Shown here in pieces: positions 1 through 8,355 of a DNA stretch of 14,943 nucleotides (the stretch's first letter is position 1; every line of letters starts with the position of its first letter). The translations under genes and the position numbers were made by a program. The stretch comes from Solirubrobacteraceae bacterium (GTDB lineage Bacteria; Actinomycetota; Thermoleophilia; Solirubrobacterales; Solirubrobacteraceae), in assembly GCA_017882405.1 (NCBI GenBank), contig JADGPO010000089.1:1-14943 (forward strand). The letters are read 5' to 3'. A model generated the notes under the pieces. It had not been told where the DNA came from. It worked only from the letters and a program-made list of their open reading frames with translations, and ran no database searches.

Positions 1-505
1 AGTCGGCCGCCTGGATCAGCTTGAGGAGGATGTTCTCCACGTCCTCGCCGACGTAGCCGGCCTCCGTCAGCGCGGTGGCGTCGGCGATCGCGAACGGGAC
101 GTTGAGGATCTTGGCCAGCGTCTGGGCGAGCAGCGTCTTGCCACAGCCGGTCGGCCCCAGCAGCAGGATGTTGGACTTCTGCAGCTCGATGTCGTGCTCG
201 TCGGACTGCATCATCTGCACGCGCTTGTAGTGGTTGTAGACGGCCACCGAGAGCGAGCGCTTGGACTGCTCCTGGCCGACCACGTACTCGTTGAGGACGT
301 CGTAGATCTCCCGCGGCTTGGGGAGGCTCTCGATGTCGAAGCTCGGGGGAGCGGTCAGCTCCTCGTCGATGATCTCGTTGCAGAGATCGATGCACTCGTC
401 ACAGATGTAGACCCCGGGGCCGGCGATCAGCTTCTTGACCTGTCGTTGCGACTTGCCACAGAAGCTGCAGAGGAGCTGTTCGTTGGAGTCGGTTGGACGC
501 GCCAT
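1..505 (-). CDS. clpX: ATP-dependent Clp protease ATP-binding subunit ClpX (N-terminal part, runs off left edge)
   Basis: ClpX is the AAA+ unfoldase that recognises substrates and threads them into the ClpP chamber in the cytosol. About 168 N-terminal residues are present. The zinc-binding domain has Cys13, Cys16, Cys35 and Cys38 in the order CSFC...CDEC. The Walker A motif GPTGCGKT lies at about residues 117-124 with Lys123, followed by the family's conserved [18 protein letters not shown] segment. The start is ATG at 505-503, preceded on the minus strand by GGGAGGGG about 5 nt upstream, a good ribosome binding site. It lies 58 nt downstream of the clpP stop, in the usual tig-clpP-clpX order, so co-transcription is likely. 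The gene is cut only by the window edge; nothing looks broken. The assignment is secure from sequence and context. Confidence 0.97.
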   Translation of the reverse strand, partial: MARPTDSNEQLLCSFCGKSQRQVKKLIAGPGVYICDECIDLCNEIIDEELTAPPSFDIESLPKPREIYDVLNEYVVGQEQSKRSLSVAVYNHYKRVQMMQSDEHDIELQKSNILLLGPTGCGKTLLAQTLAKILNVPFAIADATALTEAGYVGEDVENILLKLIQAAD

Positions 506-519
506 GGTTCCCCTCCCGG

Positions 520-538
520 GAGTCGACTCGGTCGAGTC
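520..538. repeat. Overlapping short palindromes between clpP and clpX
   Basis: GAGTCGACTC (520-529) is a perfect 10-bp palindrome. GACTCG-GT-CGAGTC (525-538) is a second inverted repeat that shares bases with it, so the two pairings are mutually exclusive. They sit just upstream of the clpX ribosome binding site on the minus strand. They could be a processing or translational control element, or chance; loops this small form poor RNA hairpins. Confidence 0.4.
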
Positions 539-563
539 TCGTCAGTCCCGAAGACTAATGCCT

Positions 564-1148
564 TCAGTGCTGCGAGATCACTCGATCGATGATTCCGTAC
601 TCCTTTGCTTCCTCGGAGCTCATGAAGTAGTCGCGCTCGGTGTCCTTGCGAACCGCCTCGAGATCCTTGCCGGTGTGCTTGGCGATGATCTCGTCGAGGC
701 GACGGCGGACGTCGATGATCTCGCGGGCATGGATCTCAATATCGGTCGCTTGCCCCTGGAAACTTGAGGAGACCTGGTGAATCAGGATCTTTGCGTTGGG
801 CAGCGCCATCCGCTTGTTGGGGGCGCCGCCGGCCAGGAGCAGCGCTCCCATCGACATCGCGATGCCGACGCAGATCGTCGACACGTCGGGCTTGATGAAC
901 TGCATCGTGTCGTAGATCGCCAGCCCGGCGTAGACCGATCCGCCCGGCGAGTTGATGTAGATCGAGATGTCCTTGTCGGGATCCTCGGACTCCAGGTGCA
1001 GGAGCTGGGCCACGATCAGGTTGGCGATCTGGTCGTCGACGGGAGTCCCGAGGAAGACGATCCGCTCGTTGAGCAACCGGCTGTAGATGTCGAACGCGCG
1101 CTCCCCGCGGGAGGTTTGCTCGACGACCATCGGTACGAGTGGGCTCAT
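564..1148 (-). CDS. clpP: ATP-dependent Clp protease proteolytic subunit ClpP
   Basis: ClpP is the tetradecameric serine peptidase that degrades proteins unfolded by ClpX or other Clp ATPases. The 194-residue length is normal. The catalytic triad is visible: Ser99 in [11 protein letters not shown], His124 in ILIHQV and Asp173 in TERDYF. The conserved [18 protein letters not shown] stretch is at about 65-82 and [15 protein letters not shown] at about 130-144. The loop after the catalytic His reads VSSS rather than the common PLGG type. ATG at 1148 is chosen because AGAAGG lies 6 nt upstream on the minus strand; Met7, which also resembles family starts, is the alternative and could be a processed form. 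It follows tig after a 103-nt gap that holds a hairpin and a possible promoter, and precedes clpX. Confidence 0.97.
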   Translation of the reverse strand: MSPLVPMVVEQTSRGERAFDIYSRLLNERIVFLGTPVDDQIANLIVAQLLHLESEDPDKDISIYINSPGGSVYAGLAIYDTMQFIKPDVSTICVGIAMSMGALLLAGGAPNKRMALPNAKILIHQVSSSFQGQATDIEIHAREIIDVRRRLDEIIAKHTGKDLEAVRKDTERDYFMSSEEAKEYGIIDRVISQH

Positions 1149-1187
1149 GGCCTGCCTTCTTTTTCGTCCTGCGCCGGAATCCTGCCG

Positions 1188-1215
1188 ACTGTAGCAACCG
1201 GCTGATTGCGGTCAG
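1188..1215 (-). promoter_or_regulatory. Candidate internal promoter for clpP
   Basis: On the minus strand CTGACC (1215-1210, near TTGACC) is followed after 16 nt by TACAGT (1193-1188), which fits an actinobacterial TAnnnT -10 box. A transcript would start near 1181, giving a leader of about 33 nt with the clpP ribosome binding site. It would allow clpPX expression apart from tig. The match is by eye. Confidence 0.35.
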
Positions 1216-1217
1216 CC
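1200..1217. repeat. Hairpin in the tig-clpP gap
   Basis: GGCTGA (1200-1205) and TCAGCC (1212-1217) form a perfect 6-bp stem with a 6-nt loop. It lies about 35 nt after the tig stop on the minus strand and overlaps the candidate clpP -35 box. With no T-tract it may be a weak attenuator or RNA-processing site rather than a full terminator. Confidence 0.45.
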
Positions 1218-1251
1218 AGGCGTCCACGGGTGTCCGGCGCGCTTGGTCTTG

Positions 1252-2676
1252 TCAGTTTCCCGGCGTCCAGATCTGGCCGGTGCCAGTCGTGGACTCGCCC
1301 TCTGGCGCCGCCCGCGGCGCACCCGGGGCATCCGCCTTGCCGGGCGTCCACAGCTTGTCGCGCGCCTGGGCCTGCTCGACGCTGATCGGCTTGGCTTCGG
1401 ACACCAGCAGTTCCAGCGCCTGGCGATTGGCGACGTCCTCGCGCAACGTGTCCAGGCGATTTGCCTTGCGCAGCCGCTCCACCAGCTCGGCCGGATCGGA
1501 GCCGTCGCGCTCGGCGGCCGGCGCGAGCGCCGCGATCAGCTCGTCGTCGGAGGGCTCGATCTGCTCGGCGGCCACCACGGCGGCCAGCACCGCTTCGCGC
1601 CGCAGCGCCGCGGCGGCATCGGGCTCGGCGTCGTGGGCCAGCTCCTCCTCGTTCTTGCCGGCGATCTGCAGGTAGGTCTCCTTGTTGACCCCCTGGCGCG
1701 CCAGCGCTCCGAGCGTCTGCTCGATCAGCTCGTGCGCGCGGGCGTGGACCAGCGACTCGGGCTGCTCCACCTGGGCCTCGTCGGCGGCCGCCTGCAGCAC
1801 GGCCTCCTCGTACTCGCGTTCGATCGCGCGCTCCTCGCCCTCGCGCAGCTTGGCGGCGATGTCGTCGCGCAGCTCGTCCAGCGTGTCGAACTCGGATGCC
1901 TCGGAGGCGAAGTCGTCGTCGAGCTCGGGCAGGCGCTTGGCCTTGACCTCGTGCACGGTGACGTCGAAGGTCGCGTCCTTGCCGCCCAGCTCGTTGGGGT
2001 ACTCCTCCGGGAATGTGACCTTCACCTCACGCTCGTCACCGGCCCAGGCGCCCACCAGCTGCTCCTCGAAGCCGGGGATCAACCGTCCCGAGCCGAGCTC
2101 GATCAGCTGGTCGCGGCCCTCACCGCCCTCAAAGGGGACGCCGTCGACCTTGCCCACGTAGTCGACGACCACCTGGTCGTCTGACTGCGCGGCGCGGTCC
2201 ACCGTGTCCAGGGTGGCGAGCCGGTCGCGCAGCGTCTGCACCTGCTGGTCGATCGCCGACTGCTGGACCTCCGGCTCTCGGCGACCGACCTCCAGGCCCT
2301 TGTAACGACCGAGCTTGGCCTGCGGGCGCACGCCGATCTCGATCGAGAAGGCCAGCGGCTCGCCCTGCCCCGGAAGGTCGCGGACGTCAAGGTCGGGCTC
2401 CCCGATCGGCGCGATGCCGGCGCCGTCGATCGCCTCCACGTACCAGCCGCCTAACGATGCGCGCAGCGCCTCGTCGAGCACCGTCTCGCGTCCCAGCTGC
2501 CGGATCACGACCGGGGGCGGGACCTTGCCCTTGCGAAAGCCGGGGACCCGCATCTGGCCGCCGAGCTTGCGGGCCGCCTGCTGAACGCGGCGCTCCACCT
2601 CCTCGGCGGGCACCTCGGCCTCGACGCGCACGCGCGACTCGGGCAGCTCGGTGACGCTTGTCTTCAGGGTTGACAT
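1252..2676 (-). CDS. tig: Trigger factor, ribosome-associated chaperone and peptidyl-prolyl isomerase
   Basis: Trigger factor binds the ribosome exit tunnel and shields nascent chains. At 474 residues it has normal length. The ribosome-binding signature GFRKGK is at residues 46-51 in the N-terminal domain. An FKBP-like isomerase domain occupies about 165-245 (VVVDYVGKVDGVPFEGG, then LIPGFEEQLVGAWAGDEREV). The rest is the Glu/Ala-rich helical C-terminal arm. The tail is low in complexity and repeats a WTPG motif (W443 and W470), the second being almost the last residues. ATG at 2676 gives the conserved start MSTLKTSVTELPESRV. No Shine-Dalgarno is visible, but TATCGT (2692-2687, minus strand) lies 10 nt upstream, so a very short leader is possible. 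It heads the tig-clpP-clpX cluster. Confidence 0.96.
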   Translation of the reverse strand: MSTLKTSVTELPESRVRVEAEVPAEEVERRVQQAARKLGGQMRVPGFRKGKVPPPVVIRQLGRETVLDEALRASLGGWYVEAIDGAGIAPIGEPDLDVRDLPGQGEPLAFSIEIGVRPQAKLGRYKGLEVGRREPEVQQSAIDQQVQTLRDRLATLDTVDRAAQSDDQVVVDYVGKVDGVPFEGGEGRDQLIELGSGRLIPGFEEQLVGAWAGDEREVKVTFPEEYPNELGGKDATFDVTVHEVKAKRLPELDDDFASEASEFDTLDELRDDIAAKLREGEERAIEREYEEAVLQAAADEAQVEQPESLVHARAHELIEQTLGALARQGVNKETYLQIAGKNEEELAHDAEPDAAAALRREAVLAAVVAAEQIEPSDDELIAALAPAAERDGSDPAELVERLRKANRLDTLREDVANRQALELLVSEAKPISVEQAQARDKLWTPGKADAPGAPRAAPEGESTTGTGQIWTPGN

Positions 2677-2702
2677 CCGACCAGCAACGATAGCTTGGGG
2701 GC
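2670..2702 (+). promoter_or_regulatory. Promoter giving a leaderless start for the small plus-strand gene
   Basis: A perfect TTGACA (2670-2675) is followed after 15 nt by TAGCTT (2691-2696), then 6 nt, then GTG at 2703. Transcription would start at or next to the GTG, giving a leaderless mRNA. The -10 overlaps TATCGT on the minus strand (2692-2687), a likely tig -10, so the divergent promoters may compete. The 15-nt spacer is short. Confidence 0.5.
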
Positions 2703-2843
2703 GTGGCCTCGCGAGTTGGCGCCCGCCTGCTGACCGGACCCCTGGCGTTCCTGATCGGGGGCCTGCTCGAGGTCGGCGCCCTGGCCCTGGTCACACTGCG
2801 CGAGCGCGCCCGCAGGCGCGCCCGCGGGGCCCCGGACTGCTGA
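2703..2843 (+). CDS. Small single-pass membrane protein, unrecognised
   Basis: A 46-codon frame starts at GTG 2703 and ends at TGA 2841-2843. The product starts MASRVGARLLTGPL. It has one hydrophobic segment at about residues 9-31 (LLTGPLAFLIGG, then GALALVTL) followed by a strongly basic tail (RERARRRARG), which predicts a C-terminus in the cytoplasm. I do not recognise the family. Support comes from the promoter with a -10 box ending 6 nt before the GTG, and from the inverted repeat 36 nt after the stop that separates it from the convergent glutamate dehydrogenase gene. It could still be chance in GC-rich DNA. It is divergent from tig. Confidence 0.55.
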   Translation: MASRVGARLLTGPLAFLIGGLLEVGALALVTLRERARRRARGAPDC

Positions 2844-2878
2844 CGCACTTTCTTAACGACAGCCGCATCGCGACCGTC

Positions 2879-2899
2879 AGCTGAGGCGGCGCCTCAGCT
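2879..2899. terminator. Inverted repeat overlapping the gdh stop, probable bidirectional terminator
   Basis: AGCTGAGGCG (2879-2888) and CGCCTCAGCT (2890-2899) are exact reverse complements around one central base, giving a hairpin of 8-9 bp with a 3-5 nt loop. It includes the stop codon of the minus-strand NAD-GDH gene and lies 36 nt past the stop of the convergent small gene. No T-tract follows on either strand, which is common for hairpins in high-GC actinobacteria. Confidence 0.65.
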
Positions 2900-5800
2900 C
2901 CGCTCTGGGACGAGGTTCTTGAGCTCGCGCAGCGCCACCGGCAGCGTCGTCGTGTCGTAGGTGCGGGCCGCCTGCACGTCGGCCACCACGCCCTGCGAAC
3001 GCTCCACCGCCACCTGATTGGCCTCCAGCCACGCCTCGATCGCCGCCGGCGCCCCGTGTGGCGCGCCATCGGCCAGCACGTCGCGAGTCAGCACGCGGTG
3101 CATATCGTAGAGGTCGTCGCGCAGGGCGGCGCGCGCCAGCGCCTGCCAGCGGTCATCGCGCGGCAGCTCCAGGATCCGGTCGCGCAGCCAGTCCAGTCGA
3201 AGCCGCGAGCCGATCCCGAAGTAGACGGCCATCACCACCGGCTGCGCGTTGTCCGTCAGCGCTGCGTCATCGACGATGTCGAACGCCGACAGCAGCGCCG
3301 GCATGCTCGCCACGCGACGCGCCAGGGCCGGCGGCACCCCGGCCGCCGCCAGCTCTACCAGGCGGTCCTGGAAGGACTCGCGGTCGTCGCCGACCAGGAC
3401 GTTGGGCAGAGCCTCCTCGAGCAGCTGGGCGCCGGTGGCAAAGCGCGCCGTCGTCGTCGCCACGTCGATCGTCGAGCGGCCCAGCGAGCGCACCAGCGAC
3501 CGCGTGGCGCGCTCCACCAGCCGCCGGCCCTCGATCAGCATGGAGAGCTGCGTGCCGGCCTCGATCTGGTTGTCGAGCGCCTCCACCTCGGTCCAGAAGC
3601 CGCGCATCGCGAACACCTCACGGGCGACCGCATACGCGCGGGCCAGCTGCGGGGCCGACGCACCGGTCTCCTCGCCCAGGCGGAACGCGAACGTCATCCC
3701 GGCCCGGTCGACCAACTGGTTGGCGACGATCGTGGCGATCAGCTCTCGGCGCAGGCGGTGGTCTCGCATCGGCGACGGGTAGCGCTGTGGCAGCGGGGCG
3801 GGGAAGTAACGCTCCAGGTCGGACACTAGGTAGGGGTCCTCGGGCAGGTCGCACTCCAGCAGCTCCACGTACAGGTGGATCTTGCAGTAGGCCATGATCG
3901 CCGCCAGCTCCGGTGAGCTGAGCCCGCGACGCTCGCTTCGCCGCGACGCCAGCGCCTCTTCGGAGGGCAGGAACTCGATCTCCCGGTCCAGCGCCGCCAC
4001 GTGCTCCAGATGACGGATCAGCCGCGCGTGCACCTCGACCATCGGGGTCGCCTGGCTGAGGGCCAGGCTCAGCGCCTGCGTCTGCGTGTAGCTGTCGTAC
4101 AGCACGGCGTCGGCCACCGCATCGGTCATCTGGCGGAGCAGCTCGTTGCGCTCGCCGCCGGTCATCTCGCCGGTGGCCGTCAGCTGGCCCAGCAGAATCT
4201 TGATGTTGACCTCGTGGTCTGAGCAGTTGACGCCGGCGACGTTGTCGATTGCGTCGGTGTTGATGCGCCCGCCGCCGCCGTTGCGACCGCCGTGCCGTGC
4301 GTACTCGATCCGCCCTCGTTGGGTCAGCCCCAGGTTGCCGCCCTCGACCACCACGCGGCAGCGCAGCTGCGCTCCGTCGACGCGCACACCGTCGTTGGCG
4401 CGATCGCCGACCTCTCTCTGGCTCTCCGAGCCGGCCTTGACGTAGGTGCCGACTCCGCCGTTGAACAGCAGGTCGACGGGCGCGCGCAGCAGTTCGGAGA
4501 TCAGCTCGTTGGGCGCCAGGCTGTCGGCCTCGATCCCCAGCGCCGCCTTGACCTCTTCGTTGATGGCGATCGACTTGGCGAGGCGCGAGTGCACCCCGCC
4601 GCCTGCCGAGATCAGCGAGCGGTCGTAATCGTCCCAGCCCGAGCGCGGCAACGCAAACAGCCGTTGGCGCTCGGCGAAGCTGGCCGCGGGGTCGGGATCG
4701 GGGTCCAGGAACAAGTGAGCGTGGTTGAACGCCGCCAGCAGGCGGATGTGCGGCGAGCGCAGCATCCCGTTGCCGAACACGTCGCCGGACATGTCGCCGA
4801 TGCCGACCACCGTGAAGTCCTGGCGGGCGACGTCGGTGCCCAGCTCCCGGAAATGGCGCTTGACCGACTCCCAGGCCCCGCGGGCGGTGATCCCCATGCG
4901 CTTGTGGTCATAGCCGTGCGAGCCGCCGGAGGCGAACGCGTCGTCGAGCCAGAAGCCGTAAGCAGCCGCGACCTCGTTGGCAATGTCCGAGAAGGCGGCC
5001 GTGCCCTTGTCGGCGGCCACCACCAGATACGGATCGTCGTCGTCGTAGCGGACCACCCGCTTGGGTCCGACCACGACGCCGCCGAGGTAGTTGTCGGTCA
5101 GGTCCAGCAGTCCCGAGAGGAACGTGCGATAGCACGCGATCGCCTCTGAGACCTGAGCCTCGCGGCCGCCGCGGGCCGGCGCTCGCTTGACCACGAATCC
5201 GCCCTTAGAGCCGACCGGGACGATCAGCGCGTTCTTGACCATCTGTGCCTTCATCAGCCCGAGCACCTCGGTGCGGAAGTCCTCGCGACGGTCAGACCAG
5301 CGCAGGCCGCCGCGGGCCACCTTGCCGCCTCGCAGGTGGATCCCCTCCACGCGAGGCGAGTAGACGAAGATCTCATAGCGAGGCCGCGGCCGGGGCAGGA
5401 ACTCCAGCCGCCCCGGGTCGAGCTTGAACGCCAGGCAGGCCGAGATGCCCGCGGAGGACGCGGGCGGGATTCCATCTTGATCGCGCCGGTAGTAGTTGGT
5501 GCGCAGCATCGCCTCCACCACCCCCACGAAGCGGCGCAGGATCCGATCGGCATCCAGGCTCCGCACCGTGTCGATCGCCGCCCGCAGCTCCTCGGCCAGA
5601 CGCTGCGCTGCCTCGGGGTCGTGTGCGTCGGGGTCGAAGCGGACGGCGAACAGGGCCACCGCCCGGCGGGCGATCTGGGGATTGTCGAGCAGCGTCTGGA
5701 TCATGTAGGCATCGGAGAAGGCGATCGCCGCCTGGCGCAGGTAGCGCAGCACCGCGCGGACGATCGTGACCTCGCGCCCGCTCAGCCCGGCTCGCATCAC

Positions 5801-7744
5801 CAGCCCGTTGAGCCGGTCGTCCTCCAGCTCTCCCGACCATGCCCCGAGGAACGTCCGCCCGAACTCGTCGCCGGCGCGGTCCAGGTCCTCGGGATCGCAG
5901 CGCAGACCGAAGTCGTAGATCCACACGGAGTCACCCGTCGGCGGGCTGATCTCGTACGGACGCTCGTCGACCACGGTGGCGCCCATGTGCTCGAACTTGG
6001 GCACCACGTCCGACAGCGAGACCGGCGAGACGCTGAGCAGCTTGCCCCGCGCCATCTGCTCGGCATCTCCCCGCCTGCGGTAGACGTGGATCTGCGTCCG
6101 GCGGCCTTCTGACCGCAGCCGCTCGATGCGGTCGATGTCGGCGATCGCGGTGGCGGCGTCGGCGTCGGCGCGATAGCCGGGCGGGAAGGCCGCCGCGTAG
6201 CCGGAGTACAGCTCCATGCCGCGCCGCTGCCCGTGCTCGGCGACCAGCGCCGCGCGCAGGTCGTCGGTCCATGCGCGGGTGGCGCGGGCGATCTGCGCCT
6301 CGATCGCGGCCACGCCGTAGCCGGCCCTCACCCCGGCGGGACAATGCACGACGTAGTCGACGCGGACGATCAGTGACTCGGACAGCTGCAGGCGCCAGTC
6401 GACCTGATCGCCGCCGAACGCCTCGGCCAGGATCCGCCCGGCCCGCAGGCGGTTCTCGGTGTTGAAGCGATCACGCGGCAGACACAGAGTGCAGGCCACG
6501 AACCGGTCCAGGCGGTCGGGGTACACGAACAGCCGCACCCGCTGGCGCTCGCCCAGGCCCAGGATCCCGATCGCGATCTCGAACAGCTCGTCGGCGTCGA
6601 TCTGCACCAGCAGGTCCCGCGGCAGGGACTCGAGGATGTCGATCAGGCCCTTGGCGTCATGGCTGTCGTCGGGGAAGCCGGCCTTGTCCATCACGTAGTC
6701 GACCTTGTCGCGCAGCAGCGGGATGTCCCGCGGGCTGGAGTTGTAGGCGGCGGTGGCGTAGAGCCCCAGAAAGCGCCGCTCCCCGACCACGCGGCCGTCG
6801 GGCGCGAACCGCTTGACGCCCACGTAGTCCAGATAGGCGGGCCGGTGCACGGTGGCTCGCGAATTGGCCTTGGTGAGCACCAGTGGCTGCGGCGAGAGCG
6901 CTTCCTTGAGAGCCCGGCCCGTCAGTTGCTTGACCGGCGTCCGCGATGCGCCGCGCAGAATGCCCAGCCCGCTGCCGGGGACCGTGCGCAGCTCGCCGGG
7001 GGTTTCGGCCGCCCCCAGCTCGTACTCGCGGTAGCCCAGGAAGGTGAAGTGCTCGTCGGCCATCCAGGCGAGGAACGCCTGGGCCTCCGCGAGCTCGTGG
7101 GGCTCGCACGGCAGCGCCTGGCGGCGAAGCTCGGCGGCCAGCGCCGAGGTGCGCGCACGCATCGCGCCCCAGTCCTCGACGGCCGCCCTGACCTCCTCAA
7201 GCACCAGCTCGATCCCGGCGCGCAGCACGGCCAGCCGGTCCGAATCGGCCTGGCGCACCACCTCGACGTGGATCACCGACTCGGCCTGCAGCCCGACGGC
7301 CGTCGCCCCGCGAGCCAGCACCTCCTGCAGCTCCCCGCCGGCGTCGCGCACGACCCGCATCACGGGGTGCACGATCAGCTCGATCCCGTAGCCCTGGCGG
7401 CTGAGCTCCATCGTCACCGAGTCGACGAGGAACGGCATGTCGTCGGAGACGATCTGGATCGCCGTGTACGGCGACTGCCACCCGCCGATCTCCTCGGTGG
7501 GGTTGTAGACCTTGACCTTGGCCTCCCCCGGATCGCGCTGCTGGGCGGTCCGCCAGTGGGTGACGATCGCGCCGGCCAGGTCTGCCGGCCGGCGGTCGGC
7601 GAGGTCCGTGGCCGGGACCCAGTGGTAGTACTGGCGGATGAACTCGCGATAGGCGGCCGGCGCCTCGTGCTCCAAGCGTGCACTGACCGACTCGATGAGC
7701 GAATCGATCAGATCCAGTTCGAGGTCTCCGGCCTTGACGGCCAT
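2894..7744 (-). CDS. gdhB: Large NAD-specific glutamate dehydrogenase (GDH-180 class)
   Basis: This enzyme oxidises glutamate to 2-oxoglutarate and ammonia with NAD, linking amino-acid catabolism to the TCA cycle. At 1,616 residues it matches the Bac_GDH family first described in Streptomyces clavuligerus. The N-terminal 700 residues are the regulatory ACT-like and helical part (for example SPYTAIQIVSDDMPFLVDSVTMEL split around residues 92-115). The catalytic region starts near RGGKVARGGLRWSDRREDFR, with Lys847 in VGSKGGFVVK. It continues with GIGDMSGDVFGNGML at about 980-994, NGGVGTYVKA, and RINTDAIDNVAGVNCSDHEV. The ATG at 7744 gives MAVKAGDLELDL; GAGAGAGGG sits somewhat far upstream (about 12 nt) as a weak ribosome binding site. 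It stands alone, divergent from the flavin-type protein gene. The frame is intact throughout. The symbol is by analogy. Confidence 0.95.
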   Translation of the reverse strand: MAVKAGDLELDLIDSLIESVSARLEHEAPAAYREFIRQYYHWVPATDLADRRPADLAGAIVTHWRTAQQRDPGEAKVKVYNPTEEIGGWQSPYTAIQIVSDDMPFLVDSVTMELSRQGYGIELIVHPVMRVVRDAGGELQEVLARGATAVGLQAESVIHVEVVRQADSDRLAVLRAGIELVLEEVRAAVEDWGAMRARTSALAAELRRQALPCEPHELAEAQAFLAWMADEHFTFLGYREYELGAAETPGELRTVPGSGLGILRGASRTPVKQLTGRALKEALSPQPLVLTKANSRATVHRPAYLDYVGVKRFAPDGRVVGERRFLGLYATAAYNSSPRDIPLLRDKVDYVMDKAGFPDDSHDAKGLIDILESLPRDLLVQIDADELFEIAIGILGLGERQRVRLFVYPDRLDRFVACTLCLPRDRFNTENRLRAGRILAEAFGGDQVDWRLQLSESLIVRVDYVVHCPAGVRAGYGVAAIEAQIARATRAWTDDLRAALVAEHGQRRGMELYSGYAAAFPPGYRADADAATAIADIDRIERLRSEGRRTQIHVYRRRGDAEQMARGKLLSVSPVSLSDVVPKFEHMGATVVDERPYEISPPTGDSVWIYDFGLRCDPEDLDRAGDEFGRTFLGAWSGELEDDRLNGLVMRAGLSGREVTIVRAVLRYLRQAAIAFSDAYMIQTLLDNPQIARRAVALFAVRFDPDAHDPEAAQRLAEELRAAIDTVRSLDADRILRRFVGVVEAMLRTNYYRRDQDGIPPASSAGISACLAFKLDPGRLEFLPRPRPRYEIFVYSPRVEGIHLRGGKVARGGLRWSDRREDFRTEVLGLMKAQMVKNALIVPVGSKGGFVVKRAPARGGREAQVSEAIACYRTFLSGLLDLTDNYLGGVVVGPKRVVRYDDDDPYLVVAADKGTAAFSDIANEVAAAYGFWLDDAFASGGSHGYDHKRMGITARGAWESVKRHFRELGTDVARQDFTVVGIGDMSGDVFGNGMLRSPHIRLLAAFNHAHLFLDPDPDPAASFAERQRLFALPRSGWDDYDRSLISAGGGVHSRLAKSIAINEEVKAALGIEADSLAPNELISELLRAPVDLLFNGGVGTYVKAGSESQREVGDRANDGVRVDGAQLRCRVVVEGGNLGLTQRGRIEYARHGGRNGGGGRINTDAIDNVAGVNCSDHEVNIKILLGQLTATGEMTGGERNELLRQMTDAVADAVLYDSYTQTQALSLALSQATPMVEVHARLIRHLEHVAALDREIEFLPSEEALASRRSERRGLSSPELAAIMAYCKIHLYVELLECDLPEDPYLVSDLERYFPAPLPQRYPSPMRDHRLRRELIATIVANQLVDRAGMTFAFRLGEETGASAPQLARAYAVAREVFAMRGFWTEVEALDNQIEAGTQLSMLIEGRRLVERATRSLVRSLGRSTIDVATTTARFATGAQLLEEALPNVLVGDDRESFQDRLVELAAAGVPPALARRVASMPALLSAFDIVDDAALTDNAQPVVMAVYFGIGSRLRLDWLRDRILELPRDDRWQALARAALRDDLYDMHRVLTRDVLADGAPHGAPAAIEAWLEANQVAVERSQGVVADVQAARTYDTTTLPVALRELKNLVPERS

Positions 7745-7806
7745 GTCGCCACACCGCCCTCTCTCAGCACATCACGCTGCAGCGCGCAACGGTACCCCTC
7801 CGGCAC

Positions 7807-7836
7807 GACAGCCGCATCCCGTGACCGCGGGCTGTC
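7807..7836. repeat. Inverted repeat in the gdh / flavoprotein divergent gap
   Basis: GACAGCC (7807-7813) and GGCTGTC (7830-7836) are perfect 7-bp arms separated by 16 nt. The repeat lies 15 nt before the 7851 start codon, where it could be an operator or a leader hairpin. There is no independent support. Confidence 0.35.
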
Positions 7837-7850
7837 ACGCTGTGGGCCCG

Positions 7851-8297
7851 ATGGCCGATTCTCCACAGCTCCCCGACTGGCCGGCCGGCACGGTGGCGAT
7901 CCTCGTCACCGGGGGCGCTCGCCCACACGCCATCCCGGTCTCGGCAGTGCTGCGGGCCGGCCCGCGGCGGATGCTCGTCGGCCTGGCGCACAGCCGTGAA
8001 TCCCTGGCCCGGCTGCGGCAATCGCCGCAGGTCACAGTGGCGATCTGCGCCCGCGCGGTGGCGGTGAGCGTCGACGGCCGGGCCTCGGTGCTGGTGGAGG
8101 AGATCGTGAAGGGGGTCGCCGCCGTCGCCGTCGACGTGGAGGTGATCCACGACCACGACCGGCCGACGTTGGCGTTGCACGCGGGCGTGGCCTGGGAGTG
8201 GACCGACGAGGAGGCCGCGCGCCGCGACGGCGAAGTGCGGGCGGCGTTGAGCGGTCTGGCCGCCGCCACGGAGGCCCCGGAGGATCATCGGCTTTGA
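7851..8297 (+). CDS. Split-barrel flavin/pyridoxamine-phosphate-oxidase-like protein
   Basis: The 148-residue product resembles the PNPOx-like split beta-barrel proteins that bind FMN or F420. It starts MADSPQLPDWPAGTVAILVTGG. The order is strand-rich: VAILVTGGARPHAIPVSAVL (15-34), then MLVGLAHSRESLARLRQSPQVTVAI split over about 41-65, where xLRxxPxVxVAI is the typical helix-strand turn. VDGRASVLVE, which often ends the barrel, and an acidic Trp segment WEWTDEE at about 116-121 follow. The start at 7851 is chosen over earlier in-frame codons because upstream codons run through intergenic sequence rich in Arg, Pro and His. No clear Shine-Dalgarno is present. The substrate is unknown and no catalytic residue is diagnostic. 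It is divergent from the NAD-GDH gene and convergent with the next gene, 58 nt away. Confidence 0.7.
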   Translation: MADSPQLPDWPAGTVAILVTGGARPHAIPVSAVLRAGPRRMLVGLAHSRESLARLRQSPQVTVAICARAVAVSVDGRASVLVEEIVKGVAAVAVDVEVIHDHDRPTLALHAGVAWEWTDEEAARRDGEVRAALSGLAAATEAPEDHRL

Positions 8298-8355
8298 TCC
8301 GCCGGGGGGAATAGGTAGCGGGCAGCGGCGGCGGCCGCCGACAGCGCGACCGCCC

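Noticed and set aside
736..1227. Minus-strand frame starting [17 protein letters not shown] overlapping clpP
   Set aside because: The first residues look protein-like, but most of it overlaps clpP out of frame and turns Arg/Gly-rich; no ribosome binding site is seen.
4250..4320. Gly-rich stretch in the NAD-GDH catalytic region
   Set aside because: GGRNGGGGRINTDAIDN is the usual variable loop before a conserved family motif; nothing is broken.
7695..7850. Upstream extension of the split-barrel protein
   Set aside because: It would overlap the gdh start and adds His/Arg/Pro-rich residues unlike the family; ATG 7851 gives a normal N-terminus.
8329..8340. CGGCGGCCGCCG palindrome between convergent genes
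   Set aside because: It has no loop, lies in a GCC/GGC-rich stretch where such palindromes arise by chance, and has no T-tract.
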